Assembly (NCBI RefSeq): GCF_011762125.1
Contig: NZ_JAASQN010000001.1
Coordinates: forward strand, 1 to 64,000
DNA length: 64,000 nucleotides
Origin: Sphingopyxis panaciterrae
GTDB lineage: Bacteria; Pseudomonadota; Alphaproteobacteria; Sphingomonadales; Sphingomonadaceae
Direction: 5' to 3'
Shown here: one piece after another, positions 17,879 through 27,587 of the stretch
Position numbering within the stretch: the stretch's first letter is position 1
How the letters are laid out: each line of letters opens with the position of its first letter
Notes under the pieces: generated by a model
Told to the model about the DNA's origin: nothing
Seen by the model: only the letters and a program-made list of their open reading frames with translations
Database searches by the model: none
Program-made: the position numbers and the translations under genes

Positions 17879-18384
17879 TGCGCATTGGGGTTTATCCCGG
17901 GACATTCGATCCGATCACGCTCGGGCATATGGACATCATTCGCCGCGGCGCGAAGCTGGTCGACCGGCTCGTCATCGGCGTCACCACCAATATCGCCAAA
18001 TCGCCGCTCTTCGACGATGACGAGCGGATCGAGATGGTACGGAACGAAGTCGCGGACATCGGCGGCGACATCCGCGTCGTCGGCTTCAACGCGCTGCTGA
18101 TGGACTTTGCGACGCGCGAAGGGGCGAGCGTCATCGTTCGCGGGCTTCGCGCCGTCGCCGACTTCGAATATGAATATCAGATGGCGGGGATGAACCAGCA
18201 ATTGAACGACCGGATCGAAACGGTGTTCCTGATGGCCGACGTCGGATTGCAGCCGATCGCGTCGCGACTGGTCAAGGAAATTGCGATTTTCGGCGGAGAT
18301 ATTCACAAATTCGTGACCCCGGCGGTGCGCGAGGCGGTGGTGAGCCGCATCGCCGAGCGGGGTTTGCGCCAGGGTGAGGGGTGA
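17878..18384 (+). CDS. coaD: Phosphopantetheine adenylyltransferase
   Basis: Transfers an adenylyl group from ATP to 4'-phosphopantetheine to form dephospho-CoA. The 168-aa protein shows the nucleotidyltransferase HIGH-like motif as TLGHMDII after VYPGTFDPI, the conserved GLRAVADFEYEYQMAGMN segment and the ISSRLVKE-like element (IASRLVKEIA). Start overlaps the ispA stop. Co-transcribed with xseB and ispA. Confidence 0.96.
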   Translation: MRIGVYPGTFDPITLGHMDIIRRGAKLVDRLVIGVTTNIAKSPLFDDDERIEMVRNEVADIGGDIRVVGFNALLMDFATREGASVIVRGLRAVADFEYEYQMAGMNQQLNDRIETVFLMADVGLQPIASRLVKEIAIFGGDIHKFVTPAVREAVVSRIAERGLRQGEG

Positions 18385-18490
18385 TGTCTCGCTTATGGGT
18401 GAACTCTCCCAATCATTGAGCGTTCAGCTTTTTCCCGCTAGGGCGCGCTGACAGGGCGCAAACCGCAATTATGACAAAGGCCGATCCCGC

Positions 18491-19324
<834 letters not shown>

Positions 19325-19358
19325 GCGCGGCGGCGCGCCCGAGAGCCTACGCTAGACC

Positions 19359-20390
19359 ATGCGCGTCGACGCCTTCGATTTCGATCTCCCAAACGACCGC
19401 ATCGCGCTGCGGCCCGCACGGCCGCGCGATGCGGCGCGCATGCTGGTCGTCGCCGGTAACGAGGTGGCCGATGCAGGGGTGAGCGACCTGCCGGCATGGC
19501 TGCGCCGCGGCGATTGTCTGGTTTTCAACGACACCCGCGTCATCCCGGCGCAGCTCGCGGGGCGCCGCGGCGAGGCCAAGATCGGCGCCACCCTGCACAA
19601 GCGCATCGACCTACGCCGGTGGCAGGCTTTCGTGCGCAACGCCAAACGGCTGCGCGTCGGCGAGACGGTCGATTTCGGTGCTGGGGTCGAAGCGATCGCC
19701 GAGGAGCGGCTGGCCGACGGCAGCTTTATCCTGGCATTCGGCGGCGACGAGCCGGTCGAGGTGCTGCTGGAGCGTGCCGGCACGATGCCGCTGCCGCCCT
19801 ACATCGCAGGCAAACGCGCCACCGACGATGCCGACCGCGCCGATTACCAGACGATGTTCGCGCGCGAGGACGGCGCGGTCGCGGCGCCGACCGCGGCGCT
19901 GCATTTCACCCCGGCGCTGCTGGCGGCACTCGCCGACGCCGGGATCGCGACCGAGACGCTGACATTGCATGTCGGCGCCGGCACCTTCCTGCCGGTGAAG
20001 GCTGACGATACCGAAGACCATGTCATGCACGCCGAATGGGGGCGGATCGAGGCCGATGCCGCGGCGCGGCTCAACGCGGTGCGCGCCGCCGGCGGCCGCG
20101 TGATCGCGGTCGGCACGACCAGTCTGCGCCTGCTCGAAAGCGCGGCGCAGGATGACGGTATGATCGCGCCGTTCGCGGGCGATACGTCGATCTTCATTAC
20201 CCCCGGCTATCGCTTCAAGGCGATCGACGGGCTGATGACCAATTTCCACTTGCCGCGCTCGACCCTGTTCATGCTGGTCAGCGCGTTGATGGGGCTTGAG
20301 GTCATGCAAGCCACCTATGCGCACGCCATCAAGAATGAATATCGCTTCTACAGCTATGGCGATGCGAGCCTGCTGCTTCCCGCCGCATAG
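19359..20390 (+). CDS. queA: S-adenosylmethionine:tRNA ribosyltransferase-isomerase
   Basis: Adds the ribosyl moiety of AdoMet to 7-aminomethyl-7-deazaguanine in tRNA, giving epoxyqueuosine. The 343-aa product has the family's [19 protein letters not shown] start, [35 protein letters not shown] and the C-terminal [13 protein letters not shown]. Full length. The partner gene tgt is in the same window at 30526, not adjacent. Confidence 0.96.
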   Translation: MRVDAFDFDLPNDRIALRPARPRDAARMLVVAGNEVADAGVSDLPAWLRRGDCLVFNDTRVIPAQLAGRRGEAKIGATLHKRIDLRRWQAFVRNAKRLRVGETVDFGAGVEAIAEERLADGSFILAFGGDEPVEVLLERAGTMPLPPYIAGKRATDDADRADYQTMFAREDGAVAAPTAALHFTPALLAALADAGIATETLTLHVGAGTFLPVKADDTEDHVMHAEWGRIEADAAARLNAVRAAGGRVIAVGTTSLRLLESAAQDDGMIAPFAGDTSIFITPGYRFKAIDGLMTNFHLPRSTLFMLVSALMGLEVMQATYAHAIKNEYRFYSYGDASLLLPAA

Positions 20391-20444
20391 GGCGGCCGGT
20401 CGAAACATCGCCGGCGCCCCGAAATCGCGCCGATGACGAAATAG

Positions 20445-20478
20445 GAACATATAGAGAACATTTTCTCTTTCCTACAAT
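20445..20478 (+). promoter_or_regulatory. Candidate LexA-repressed promoter of the YD/RHS block
   Basis: GAAC-N7-GAAC (20445-20459) is the alphaproteobacterial LexA box read on this strand (GTTC-N7-GTTC on the other). Fourteen bases later comes a good -10, TACAAT (20473-20478). At 17-bp spacing the box covers the -35 position, as expected for a repressed promoter. The YD mini-gene starts at 20550 and the RHS gene at 20819. With eight fixed bases, a match or two by chance in 64 kb is expected, so this rests on position. Confidence 0.45.
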
Positions 20479-20549
20479 ATTCCAGCATCATAGCCTCTTT
20501 GCATTCCAACACGAAACGGCGCTTTTTGGCGCGAATCAGGGGAATGCTG

Positions 20550-20771
20550 ATGAAGAAGATCTGGCTGCCGGCGCTCGCGCTGGCGTTACTGGGACCGGCA
20601 GCGGCGATGGCCGCCGAGACCATTACCTATAGTTATGACGGCAAGGGCCGGGTGGTGAAGGTCGTCCGCACCGGCACCGTGAACAACAATGTCACCGTCG
20701 AATATACCCACGACAAGGCCGACAATCGCACCCGATTGAAGACGACCAATTCCCCCAATCCTCCGCCCTGA
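20550..20771 (+). CDS. Secreted single-YD-repeat mini-protein
   Basis: A 73-aa protein with a signal peptide (MKKIWLPALALALLGPAAAMA) and a mature part of about 52 residues. The mature part holds one RHS/YD-type repeat (ETITYSYDGKGRVVKVV) and a second partial one (YTHDKADNRTRLKTT). Start chosen at 20550 because AGGGGA lies six bases upstream; an ATG at 20544 is too close to it. It precedes the large RHS gene by 47 bp and is probably in the same transcript. Function unknown: it may be a paralogous fragment of an RHS shell or a cofactor for RHS secretion or assembly. Confidence 0.75.
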   Translation: MKKIWLPALALALLGPAAAMAAETITYSYDGKGRVVKVVRTGTVNNNVTVEYTHDKADNRTRLKTTNSPNPPP

Positions 20772-20818
20772 GGCCGCCTGCCGGCGTCCCAGCAGCTTTT
20801 TGAACAGAGGAAATCAAC

Positions 20819-23800
20819 ATGCAATCCAATGATAAAAAGGGCGCCCGCCGCGCCCGTCGCTTTCTGTCGTCCGCAGCATGGCTGCCGTTCGCGGTGCTCG
20901 CCCTGGGCGTGCCGTCGCACGTGCAGGCGCAGGATACGCCTGAACCTTATCGCAATGACGACGTCTATGGCGTCGACCTGACCACCGGGAGCTTCAATGT
21001 GAAGCTCCCCGAAGGCTCGATCGGTCCAGCCGACGGCGGCGTGTCAATGATTCGCTATCATGGCAAGGGCGGCTACGAGGATAATTGGGCGGGGGCGCTG
21101 TATCGCAATACCGTCGGCGGTCAGCAGCAGATTGTCATCACTTTTGGCAATATCTCCGAGAAATTCACGTTTGTCGGTAGTGCTTGGGTCGCCGCCAAGG
21201 CCAATGGAGCGATGCTGACCGAAGTCGCACATTCCGACAATTATAATAAAGAATATCGTTATCGCTCGGCCGATGGGACAGAGATCGTCTTCAAATCGCC
21301 CCCTCTGATTGCGTCACTGACCGAGACATCGGGTTCGGTTACCTATCGTTGCGAGGACACGGGGACGATGACCTCCAATTGCGCGCTTCCGGTATCGGTC
21401 ACGCAACCCGATGGGCAAAAGCTGATCCTCGATTGGGATACGATCAAGCGCAACATGTCGGTGGGTCAGCCCCAGCAGGAGAGCGACTATATCGTTTACA
21501 TCCGCTTTGCTGGCGCGTCTTCGGCATCGAGCTATCAATTCGACGTTGGTTATCAAACCAACGGGCCTTTCCTCGGTGCCCCTCCTGCGGCTTGGTACGT
21601 GCGAACGGGAACGACATTTTCCGACCTCACCCAGACGATGGTTCCGACGGACAAGCCCACGGCGACCTATAGTTATCCCGCGTCCAACATACTTGAGGTA
21701 ACCACGGCGAGCGGTGAGGTCTGGCGATTTACCCGGCTTTCGGGGTACAATCGGATTATCGGCATCCAGCGTCCCGGCGCGACGAGCGATACGACCACAA
21801 TCACTTACGACGCCAACGGAAAGGTCGCATCTGTCACCGAAGACGGCGTGACGAAAACCTATAGCTGGGGGACATCGGGCTCCAACACGGTCGTCAATAC
21901 GACCGAAGGTGGAACCGATACGGGCCAAGCTGTCTCGAACCCGGCCGTCGGGCAACCGACCACCGTGACCAACGGCACGTCGCAGACCGTCACCTATCAA
22001 TATGACACGGCGGGCCGCCGCACGCGCACGACGATGCCCGAAGGCAATTATGTTCACACGACCTATGACGCGCGCGGCAATGTTACCGAAACGCGCGCGG
22101 TTGCGAAGTCGGGCAGCGGGCTTGCCGATATCGTGACCACAGCGAATTTCGATGCCAGCTGTACCAATGCGGCGAAGTGCAACAAGCCGAATTGGACCCA
22201 GGACGCGCTTGGTAACCGCACCAACTATAGCTATGACGCGACGCACGGGCAGGTGACGAAGGTCCAGTTGCCGTCGCCCACCGCCGACGCGGCGGGGACC
22301 GAGACCGGGGTACGCCCCGAAATCAATTACACCTACACCGCCAAGAAGGCGAAAATCCTGCAGGGCGGCGTGCTCGTCGATTCACCCCAGACGCAATATA
22401 AGGTCACGCAGATCACCACCTGCGCGACCGCGGCGACCTGTGCCGGCACCGCGAACGAGACGAAGGTGACGATCGCATACAACAACAACCTGCTTCCGAG
22501 CAGCGTGACCACCGCGGCGGGCAACGGGTCGGTGAGCGCGACGACCGCCTATAGCTATGACCCGCGCGGCCATGTGGCGAGCGTCGACGGGCCGCTCGCG
22601 GGCACCGACGACACGACCCATTATTTCTACAGCGCGATGAGCTTGCCCGTGGGGGTCATCTATCCCGATCCCGACGGCGCCGGTACGCGTCCGCGCCCGG
22701 CCGAGCGGCGAAGCTATGTCAACGGGACGACGCTGCAGTCGGTCGCGACCGGCACGGTCACGGGGACGGCGCTGACCGACCTCACCGGCATGACGGCGCT
22801 GCAGACGGTGAGCTACAGCTATGATGCCGACAAGAAGCTGGTCAAGGAAGTGACCGCGACCCCGTCGGGCACGGTCGGTGTCACCCAGTACAGCTATGAC
22901 GGCAAGAAGCGGCTGCAATGCACCGCGGTGCGCATGAATCCCGCCACCTGGGCGGCGTTGCCGGCGAGCGCATGTACCGCGGCGACGGCGTCGACAACCT
23001 ATGGTCCCGACCGGATCACGCGCACCAGCTATGATGCGAACAACCGGCCGACCAAGGTGGAAAACGCCGTCGGCACCACCGCCGCCGCCGACGAGGTGCG
23101 CAGCGCCTATACCGCGAACGGGCAGGTCGATTATGTGATCGACGCCGAAAGCAACCGCACCACCTATGTTTACGATGGCCACGACCGGCTGTCGCAGACG
23201 CGCTACCCATCGACGACGAAGGGGACAAACGCCAGCAATGCGAGCGATTATGAGGGGCTGAGCTATGATGCACGGAGCAGCGTCACCCAGCGCCGGCTGC
23301 GCGACGGCACGACGATCGACTATAGCTATGACGACCTCGGCCGGCTGACGACGAAGAATCTGCCGGGAACCGAACCCGACGTCACCTATGCCTATGACTA
23401 TATGAACCGCGCCACCGGAGTGACGCAGGGGGCGCAGACGCACAGCTTTGCTCTCAATGCGCTCAGCCGGGTGACCAGCCAGACGGGGCCGCTGGGCACC
23501 ACCGGCTACAGCTATGACGCCGCGGGCCGGCGGTTGACGATGAGCTATCCGGGCGGGGTGCTGACGGTCAATTACGACTATGACACTGTCGGCAATGTCA
23601 TCAAGATCCGCGAAAATGGTGCGACGAGCGGGGTCGGCGTGCTCGCCGCCTATGCCTTCGACAATCAGGGGCGGCCGACGAGCGTCACCTTCGGCAACGG
23701 ATCGGTGCAGAGCCTGACCTATGGCACGAGCACCGCGACGCAAACCAACGGGCGGGTCGAGACGATCACCAACAATCTTGGCGGCGCGGCGACGACGCAC

Positions 23801-25102
23801 GACCTGACGCAGACCTTCGCCTATAATCCGGCGGGGCAGATCCAGAGCGTCGTGCGCAGCAATGATGCCTATGCCTGGGGTGCGCATTATAATGTCGACC
23901 GTCTCCACACGATCGACGGGCTCAATCGCATCGCCAGCGCGGGCTTTACCTATGACACGCGCGGCAATCTGACGAACGACGGGACGAGCGCTTATGCCTA
24001 TACCGCCGAAAACCTGCTCAAGACCGCGCCGGGCAGCACCAGCCTGGTCTATGACCCGCTCGGGCGGTTGTATGAGACGGTGAAGTCGCCGGTGACGACG
24101 CGCTTCCTTTACGACGGCATCGACATGATCGGCGAATATGACGCGGCGAACGCGGTGCAGCGCCGCTATGTCCACGGCCCCGGCATCGACAACCCAATCG
24201 TCTGGTACGAAGGCGGGGCGATCAGCAATATGACGCGGCGCTTCCTGATGGCCGACGAACGCGGCAGCGTGGTGAGCGTGACCGACAGCGCGGGCGCGAC
24301 GGTGGGGCTCAACAGCTATGACGAGTTCGGCATTCCGGCGGCGACCAATATCGGGCGGTTCGGCTATACCGGACAGGCGTGGCTGCCCGAGGCGAAGCTG
24401 TGGTATTACAAGGCGCGGATGTATTCGCCGGTGCTGGGGCGGTTCTTGCAGACCGATCCGATTGGATATCGGGACGGGATGAACTGGTATAATTATGTCG
24501 GCGGCGATCCGGTAAATTTTAACGATCCGACGGGGCTGTGTGCCATGGGCGTATCTTTGCCTTATGGAGAAGATATGTGCTATGATCCTAGGGGATTTAG
24601 CCTTGAGGATTGGTACAAGATTGCGGGTTTCGGCGACGATATCGTTGTAAATGGAACAAGGCCACGCCAGGTCGATGGCTCTCCTCCTTCAGCAGCGATT
24701 GACGACGGCTACGATGGTGACGAGATTGTTGTAATCGCTCAGCAAACAAAATTTGATAAGTTCAAGAAATGCGCTGCCGATCAGTTCGGCTTATCTGATC
24801 TGGCGGCGGTGGGAGCGATTGCCGCTGGGCAGCCCATTCCGGGGACTAAGCGTTTTGTGACGCCGGGAAGCTCAAGAGGAACATCTCTTGCGGGCATGGG
24901 AGCCGATAAGGTGTTTGGGAAAGCGAGACTGCCGGTGCGGTTACCAACGATCGTCGGCGGACCGGGCACGGGACGCGCTTTGGCAATTGCCGGGACAAAG
25001 TCGGTAGCAAGGTTTGGTGCAAGAGCAGTTCCCTTTGTCGGTTGGGCGCTGCTCGCATATGATGCGGTTAGTGTCGCCGCCTGTACTTTTGGAGACGATT
25101 GA
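20819..25102 (+). CDS. Secreted RHS/YD-repeat protein with variable C-terminal tail
   Basis: A 1427-aa protein with a signal peptide (residues about 12-40, ending VPSHVQAQ), a non-repeat N-terminal part to about residue 270, then many YD repeats (YSYD, YTYD, YDxxGR). The RHS core-associated block ends LGRFLQTDPIGYRDGMNWYNYVGGDPVNFNDPTGL at about residue 1240. After that the sequence changes sharply to a unique 187-residue tail with less GC-rich codons and a hydrophobic end (VPFVGWALLAYDAVSVAA). This is the design of polymorphic toxins: an RHS cocoon carrying an exchangeable effector. I cannot assign an activity to the tail. AGAGGAAA precedes the ATG. The next gene starts two bases after its stop. 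Confidence 0.85.
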   Translation: MQSNDKKGARRARRFLSSAAWLPFAVLALGVPSHVQAQDTPEPYRNDDVYGVDLTTGSFNVKLPEGSIGPADGGVSMIRYHGKGGYEDNWAGALYRNTVGGQQQIVITFGNISEKFTFVGSAWVAAKANGAMLTEVAHSDNYNKEYRYRSADGTEIVFKSPPLIASLTETSGSVTYRCEDTGTMTSNCALPVSVTQPDGQKLILDWDTIKRNMSVGQPQQESDYIVYIRFAGASSASSYQFDVGYQTNGPFLGAPPAAWYVRTGTTFSDLTQTMVPTDKPTATYSYPASNILEVTTASGEVWRFTRLSGYNRIIGIQRPGATSDTTTITYDANGKVASVTEDGVTKTYSWGTSGSNTVVNTTEGGTDTGQAVSNPAVGQPTTVTNGTSQTVTYQYDTAGRRTRTTMPEGNYVHTTYDARGNVTETRAVAKSGSGLADIVTTANFDASCTNAAKCNKPNWTQDALGNRTNYSYDATHGQVTKVQLPSPTADAAGTETGVRPEINYTYTAKKAKILQGGVLVDSPQTQYKVTQITTCATAATCAGTANETKVTIAYNNNLLPSSVTTAAGNGSVSATTAYSYDPRGHVASVDGPLAGTDDTTHYFYSAMSLPVGVIYPDPDGAGTRPRPAERRSYVNGTTLQSVATGTVTGTALTDLTGMTALQTVSYSYDADKKLVKEVTATPSGTVGVTQYSYDGKKRLQCTAVRMNPATWAALPASACTAATASTTYGPDRITRTSYDANNRPTKVENAVGTTAAADEVRSAYTANGQVDYVIDAESNRTTYVYDGHDRLSQTRYPSTTKGTNASNASDYEGLSYDARSSVTQRRLRDGTTIDYSYDDLGRLTTKNLPGTEPDVTYAYDYMNRATGVTQGAQTHSFALNALSRVTSQTGPLGTTGYSYDAAGRRLTMSYPGGVLTVNYDYDTVGNVIKIRENGATSGVGVLAAYAFDNQGRPTSVTFGNGSVQSLTYGTSTATQTNGRVETITNNLGGAATTHDLTQTFAYNPAGQIQSVVRSNDAYAWGAHYNVDRLHTIDGLNRIASAGFTYDTRGNLTNDGTSAYAYTAENLLKTAPGSTSLVYDPLGRLYETVKSPVTTRFLYDGIDMIGEYDAANAVQRRYVHGPGIDNPIVWYEGGAISNMTRRFLMADERGSVVSVTDSAGATVGLNSYDEFGIPAATNIGRFGYTGQAWLPEAKLWYYKARMYSPVLGRFLQTDPIGYRDGMNWYNYVGGDPVNFNDPTGLCAMGVSLPYGEDMCYDPRGFSLEDWYKIAGFGDDIVVNGTRPRQVDGSPPSAAIDDGYDGDEIVVIAQQTKFDKFKKCAADQFGLSDLAAVGAIAAGQPIPGTKRFVTPGSSRGTSLAGMGADKVFGKARLPVRLPTIVGGPGTGRALAIAGTKSVARFGARAVPFVGWALLAYDAVSVAACTFGDD

Positions 25103-25103
25103 T

Positions 25104-25490
25104 ATGTCAGCGCTTTTTCAGAAAATTTTGGCGGTTCCATTTTCGTGGAGACAAGCCGTGCTTTCAAGAAAGCGTCTCCCTCTCTCTGAAACAGAGTTTT
25201 GTGAAATAGTACATCAAAGCGGTGGACATAAAGAAGCGGCATTATTTATTTGGAATTATTTAGAAGATTGGATATATATTCGTAATTTTACACCATATCC
25301 CGACGATGATTTTCAAAGTATTTATGGAATTGCTGAAGAGGAGAGGGATGAGGATTTGATATTGAGATTGCTTGAGAGTGTTGGTTTGAGCCAAAATTCT
25401 TCAGAGATTTATTTTGTTTCAGATCCTGCAAATCCTCTTTCTCTAGCAAGGTGCATAAAAAATATTGAAACATTAAGTAAAAATGTATAG
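25104..25490 (+). CDS. Putative immunity protein for the RHS tail
   Basis: A 128-aa acidic, soluble-looking protein with no signal peptide, starting MSALFQKILAVPFSWRQAV and containing FIWNYLEDWIYIRNFTPYPDDDF. GGAG precedes the ATG, which lies one base after the RHS stop codon. The gene is strikingly AT-rich against a GC-rich chromosome, as is typical of horizontally exchanged toxin-tail/immunity cassettes. I do not recognise the family; the immunity role is inferred only from position, size and composition. Confidence 0.6.
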   Translation: MSALFQKILAVPFSWRQAVLSRKRLPLSETEFCEIVHQSGGHKEAALFIWNYLEDWIYIRNFTPYPDDDFQSIYGIAEEERDEDLILRLLESVGLSQNSSEIYFVSDPANPLSLARCIKNIETLSKNV

Positions 25491-25501
25491 TATGCAATTA
25501 C

Positions 25502-25552
25502 GGCGACAGGTGCAACTACTCCCAAATTTGGGGAGATGGAGTGCCTGTCGCC
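25502..25552 (+). terminator. Nested hairpin after the RHS-immunity pair
   Basis: Nine-base perfect arms (GGCGACAGG at 25502-25510, CCTGTCGCC at 25544-25552) enclose an inner 12-bp palindrome CCCAAATTTGGG (25521-25532). There is only a short T-rich end, so termination is possible but not certain. Its closeness to a decayed RAYT transposase also allows it to be a REP-type element. Confidence 0.55.
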
Positions 25553-25651
25553 TTGTTTCGACGTTCGCGTTCCTGCTCCGATTGATCCGATCCGGCGACG
25601 ACACCGGCTTGACCGTTTGACCTTCCTTCGGCGGGTCGGCCAATCGCCGGC

Positions 25652-25806
25652 ATAGCCCGGCTTCCCCGCATCGTTCTTCCCGGCATTCCGCATCACGTGA
25701 CCTAGCGGGCAATCGCCGCGAGCGCGTCTTCTTTGAGGATGGCGATTATGCGCTTTACCTCGATCTGCTCGCGGACGCGGCGAGGAGGGCGGTAGTAGCG
25801 ATGTGA
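25652..25806 (+). pseudogene. Remnant of a REP-associated tyrosine transposase (RAYT, Y1_Tnp)
   Basis: Conceptual translation, allowing for damage, gives (M)ARLPRIVLPGIPHHVT-stop-R, then after one missing base GNRRERVFFEDGDYALYLDLLADAARRAV. This is the N-terminal part of RAYT/IS200-like transposases, including the HxH of the metal site. Three lesions are visible: the start codon is ATA, the expected CAG after HHVT is TAG, and one G is missing after the next Arg codon. The remaining two thirds of the gene, including the catalytic tyrosine, are gone. It lies between the RHS-immunity pair and the sigma factor; the flanking bases 25553-25651 and 25807-25948 show nothing else. Confidence 0.8.
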
Positions 25807-25948
25807 GCCCGCTGATCCGTGGTGGACCATCCACCCCCGCCAGCCCCCGTCAACCTAAGCCTAAGCCGGAAAATTTCTAATGTCCGTCGCGCGGGGTGGT
25901 GCGTCTATAGGCTCATGCTCCTTTATTCGCAGGATATGCCGGCCGCTC

Positions 25949-26452
25949 ATGCAGCCCTCGATAGACCAGCTCGACCTGGGGCGCCGCTGGCGTCCGGCGC
26001 TCCTGTCCTATTTCCTCCGCCGCGTGCGCGATCATGCCGAGGCCGAGGATCTGACGCAGGAATTGATCGCGAAGCTGCTGAAACATGACGGCGACGAATA
26101 TGCCTCGCCCGAAGCCTATATCTTCCAGATGGCGTCGAACCTGCTCGCCGACCGCGCGCGGCGGCAGAAGGTGCGCGCGCAATATCGCGAATTCGTCAGC
26201 CGCAGCGAGGATGCGGGGGTCGACCCGATCGATCCGTTCCGCATCACCGCCGGCCGCGCCGAACTGGCCGAGCTGGCGCGGGCGCTGGGCGCGCTGCCCG
26301 AACGGACGCAGACGATCTTCATCCTCTATCGCCTCGAAAATCTGTCGCAGGACAAGATTGCCGAGAGTTTCGGCATTTCGGTGAGCGCGGTGAAGAAGCA
26401 TGTCGCGCGCGCGATGGCGGGGCTGATGAAAGCGATGAGGGCCGCGCCATGA
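25949..26452 (+). CDS. ECF sigma factor, FecI type
   Basis: A 167-aa extracytoplasmic-function sigma factor. Region 2 is seen in LLSYFLRRVRDHAEAEDLTQELIAKLL and FQMASNLLADRARR. Region 4 is seen in LPERTQTIFILYRLENLSQDKIAESFGISVSAVKKHVARAM. It is of the FecI class, normally activated through FecR by a TonB-dependent receptor. The ATG at 25949 gives a normal length; an AGGA lies 14-15 bases upstream, not ideally placed, and longer in-frame starts exist. It overlaps the fecR-like gene by four bases (ATGA). Confidence 0.9.
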   Translation: MQPSIDQLDLGRRWRPALLSYFLRRVRDHAEAEDLTQELIAKLLKHDGDEYASPEAYIFQMASNLLADRARRQKVRAQYREFVSRSEDAGVDPIDPFRITAGRAELAELARALGALPERTQTIFILYRLENLSQDKIAESFGISVSAVKKHVARAMAGLMKAMRAAP

Positions 26453-27447
26453 GCTCTGCCGACGACGCGATCGAAGCCGCGGCGCTGTGGTGCGTGCAAC
26501 TGTCCGAGGGCGAATTGGGCGAGCAGGAATGGCGCCGGTTCGAGGCGTGGCTCGAAACGCCGGGCCACGCCGGCCTGCTCGAGGATGCCACCGCGGTCTG
26601 GCAGGCGTCGGGCGCGATCGGCGACTGGCCCGGGGTCATCGCGCTGAGGACCAAGGCGCTCCATCGCTTCGGCAAGGCGAAGGAACGGCGCTCGTTCGCC
26701 CCTTCATCGGCGCGGTTCGGATGGGCGATGGGCTATGCGGCGGCGTTGCTGCTCGCGGTGACCGCGAGCCTCGTCTGGTACGGCAACCGGCCGCTGCAAT
26801 ATCAAACCGGGATCGGCGAGCGGCAGGTCATGGTGCTCGGCGACGGATCGCACGTCTCGCTCGACGCGGTGACCGCGATGAAGGTGCGGATGAAGGACGA
26901 GACCCGGCAGGTCGAACTGGTCGGAGGCCGTGCCAAATTCGACGTCGCAAAGGATCCGCTCCGGCCATTCACGGTCGCGGCCGGCGACAAGCTGATCGTC
27001 GCAGTCGGCACCTCGTTCAGCGTCGAACTGATCGACGGCCAAGTCCGGGTCGTGCTCTACGAGGGGCAGGTCGAGGTCCGCGATCGCTCGGATACGACGC
27101 GCGCCGCGGGCGCGGCGCGGCGGCTGGTGATGACCCCGGGCAGCGAACTCGTCGGGGCGGTGGGCTCGGCCCAGCCGCCGCAAGTGTCGCGCCCCGACCT
27201 TTCGCAATCGCTGAGCTGGGAACAGGGACTGGTCAATTTCGACGCCGAACCGCTGGGACGCGCGGTCGAACAGATGAACCGCTATTCGGCCAAGCATATC
27301 CGGCTCGCCGATCCGGCGCTGGAGGAGATCAAGGTCGACGGCGTCTATCGCGCCGGCGATCTCGACGCCTTTGTCGAGGGCATCACCGCGCTGCATCCGG
27401 TCCGGCAGAAGACGACCGGCGACGAGATCGTGCTGGAAGGTCGATGA
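26449..27447 (+). CDS. FecR-type anti-sigma/sigma regulator
   Basis: A 332-aa inner-membrane protein. It has an N-terminal cytoplasmic DUF4880 segment (AALWCVQLSEGELGEQEWRRFEAWL), one transmembrane helix (about residues 90-107), a periplasmic FecR domain (VMVLGDGSHVSLDAVTAMKV to about 220) and a C-terminal STN-like part (VDGVYRAGDLDAFVEGITAL). It would hold or activate the adjacent ECF sigma factor on a signal from an outer-membrane receptor. No TonB-dependent receptor gene follows, which is unusual. Confidence 0.92.
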   Translation: MSSADDAIEAAALWCVQLSEGELGEQEWRRFEAWLETPGHAGLLEDATAVWQASGAIGDWPGVIALRTKALHRFGKAKERRSFAPSSARFGWAMGYAAALLLAVTASLVWYGNRPLQYQTGIGERQVMVLGDGSHVSLDAVTAMKVRMKDETRQVELVGGRAKFDVAKDPLRPFTVAAGDKLIVAVGTSFSVELIDGQVRVVLYEGQVEVRDRSDTTRAAGAARRLVMTPGSELVGAVGSAQPPQVSRPDLSQSLSWEQGLVNFDAEPLGRAVEQMNRYSAKHIRLADPALEEIKVDGVYRAGDLDAFVEGITALHPVRQKTTGDEIVLEGR

Positions 27448-27587
27448 CGAATGCCGGGGAGGGGACGGCGCTGTATCAGCGTCAAGAAGATTTACGATTA
27501 AAATCTGCCGGACCGTCAAATTTACCCAATCGCAATCGATTATCGCCATAATGGTTCAAAGAGTGGGGACCAGTAAGAGTTTGATTG

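Noticed and set aside
22382..24175. Long minus-strand frame opposite the RHS gene
   Set aside because: Arg/Ile-rich shadow of the YD repeats; no start context or family.
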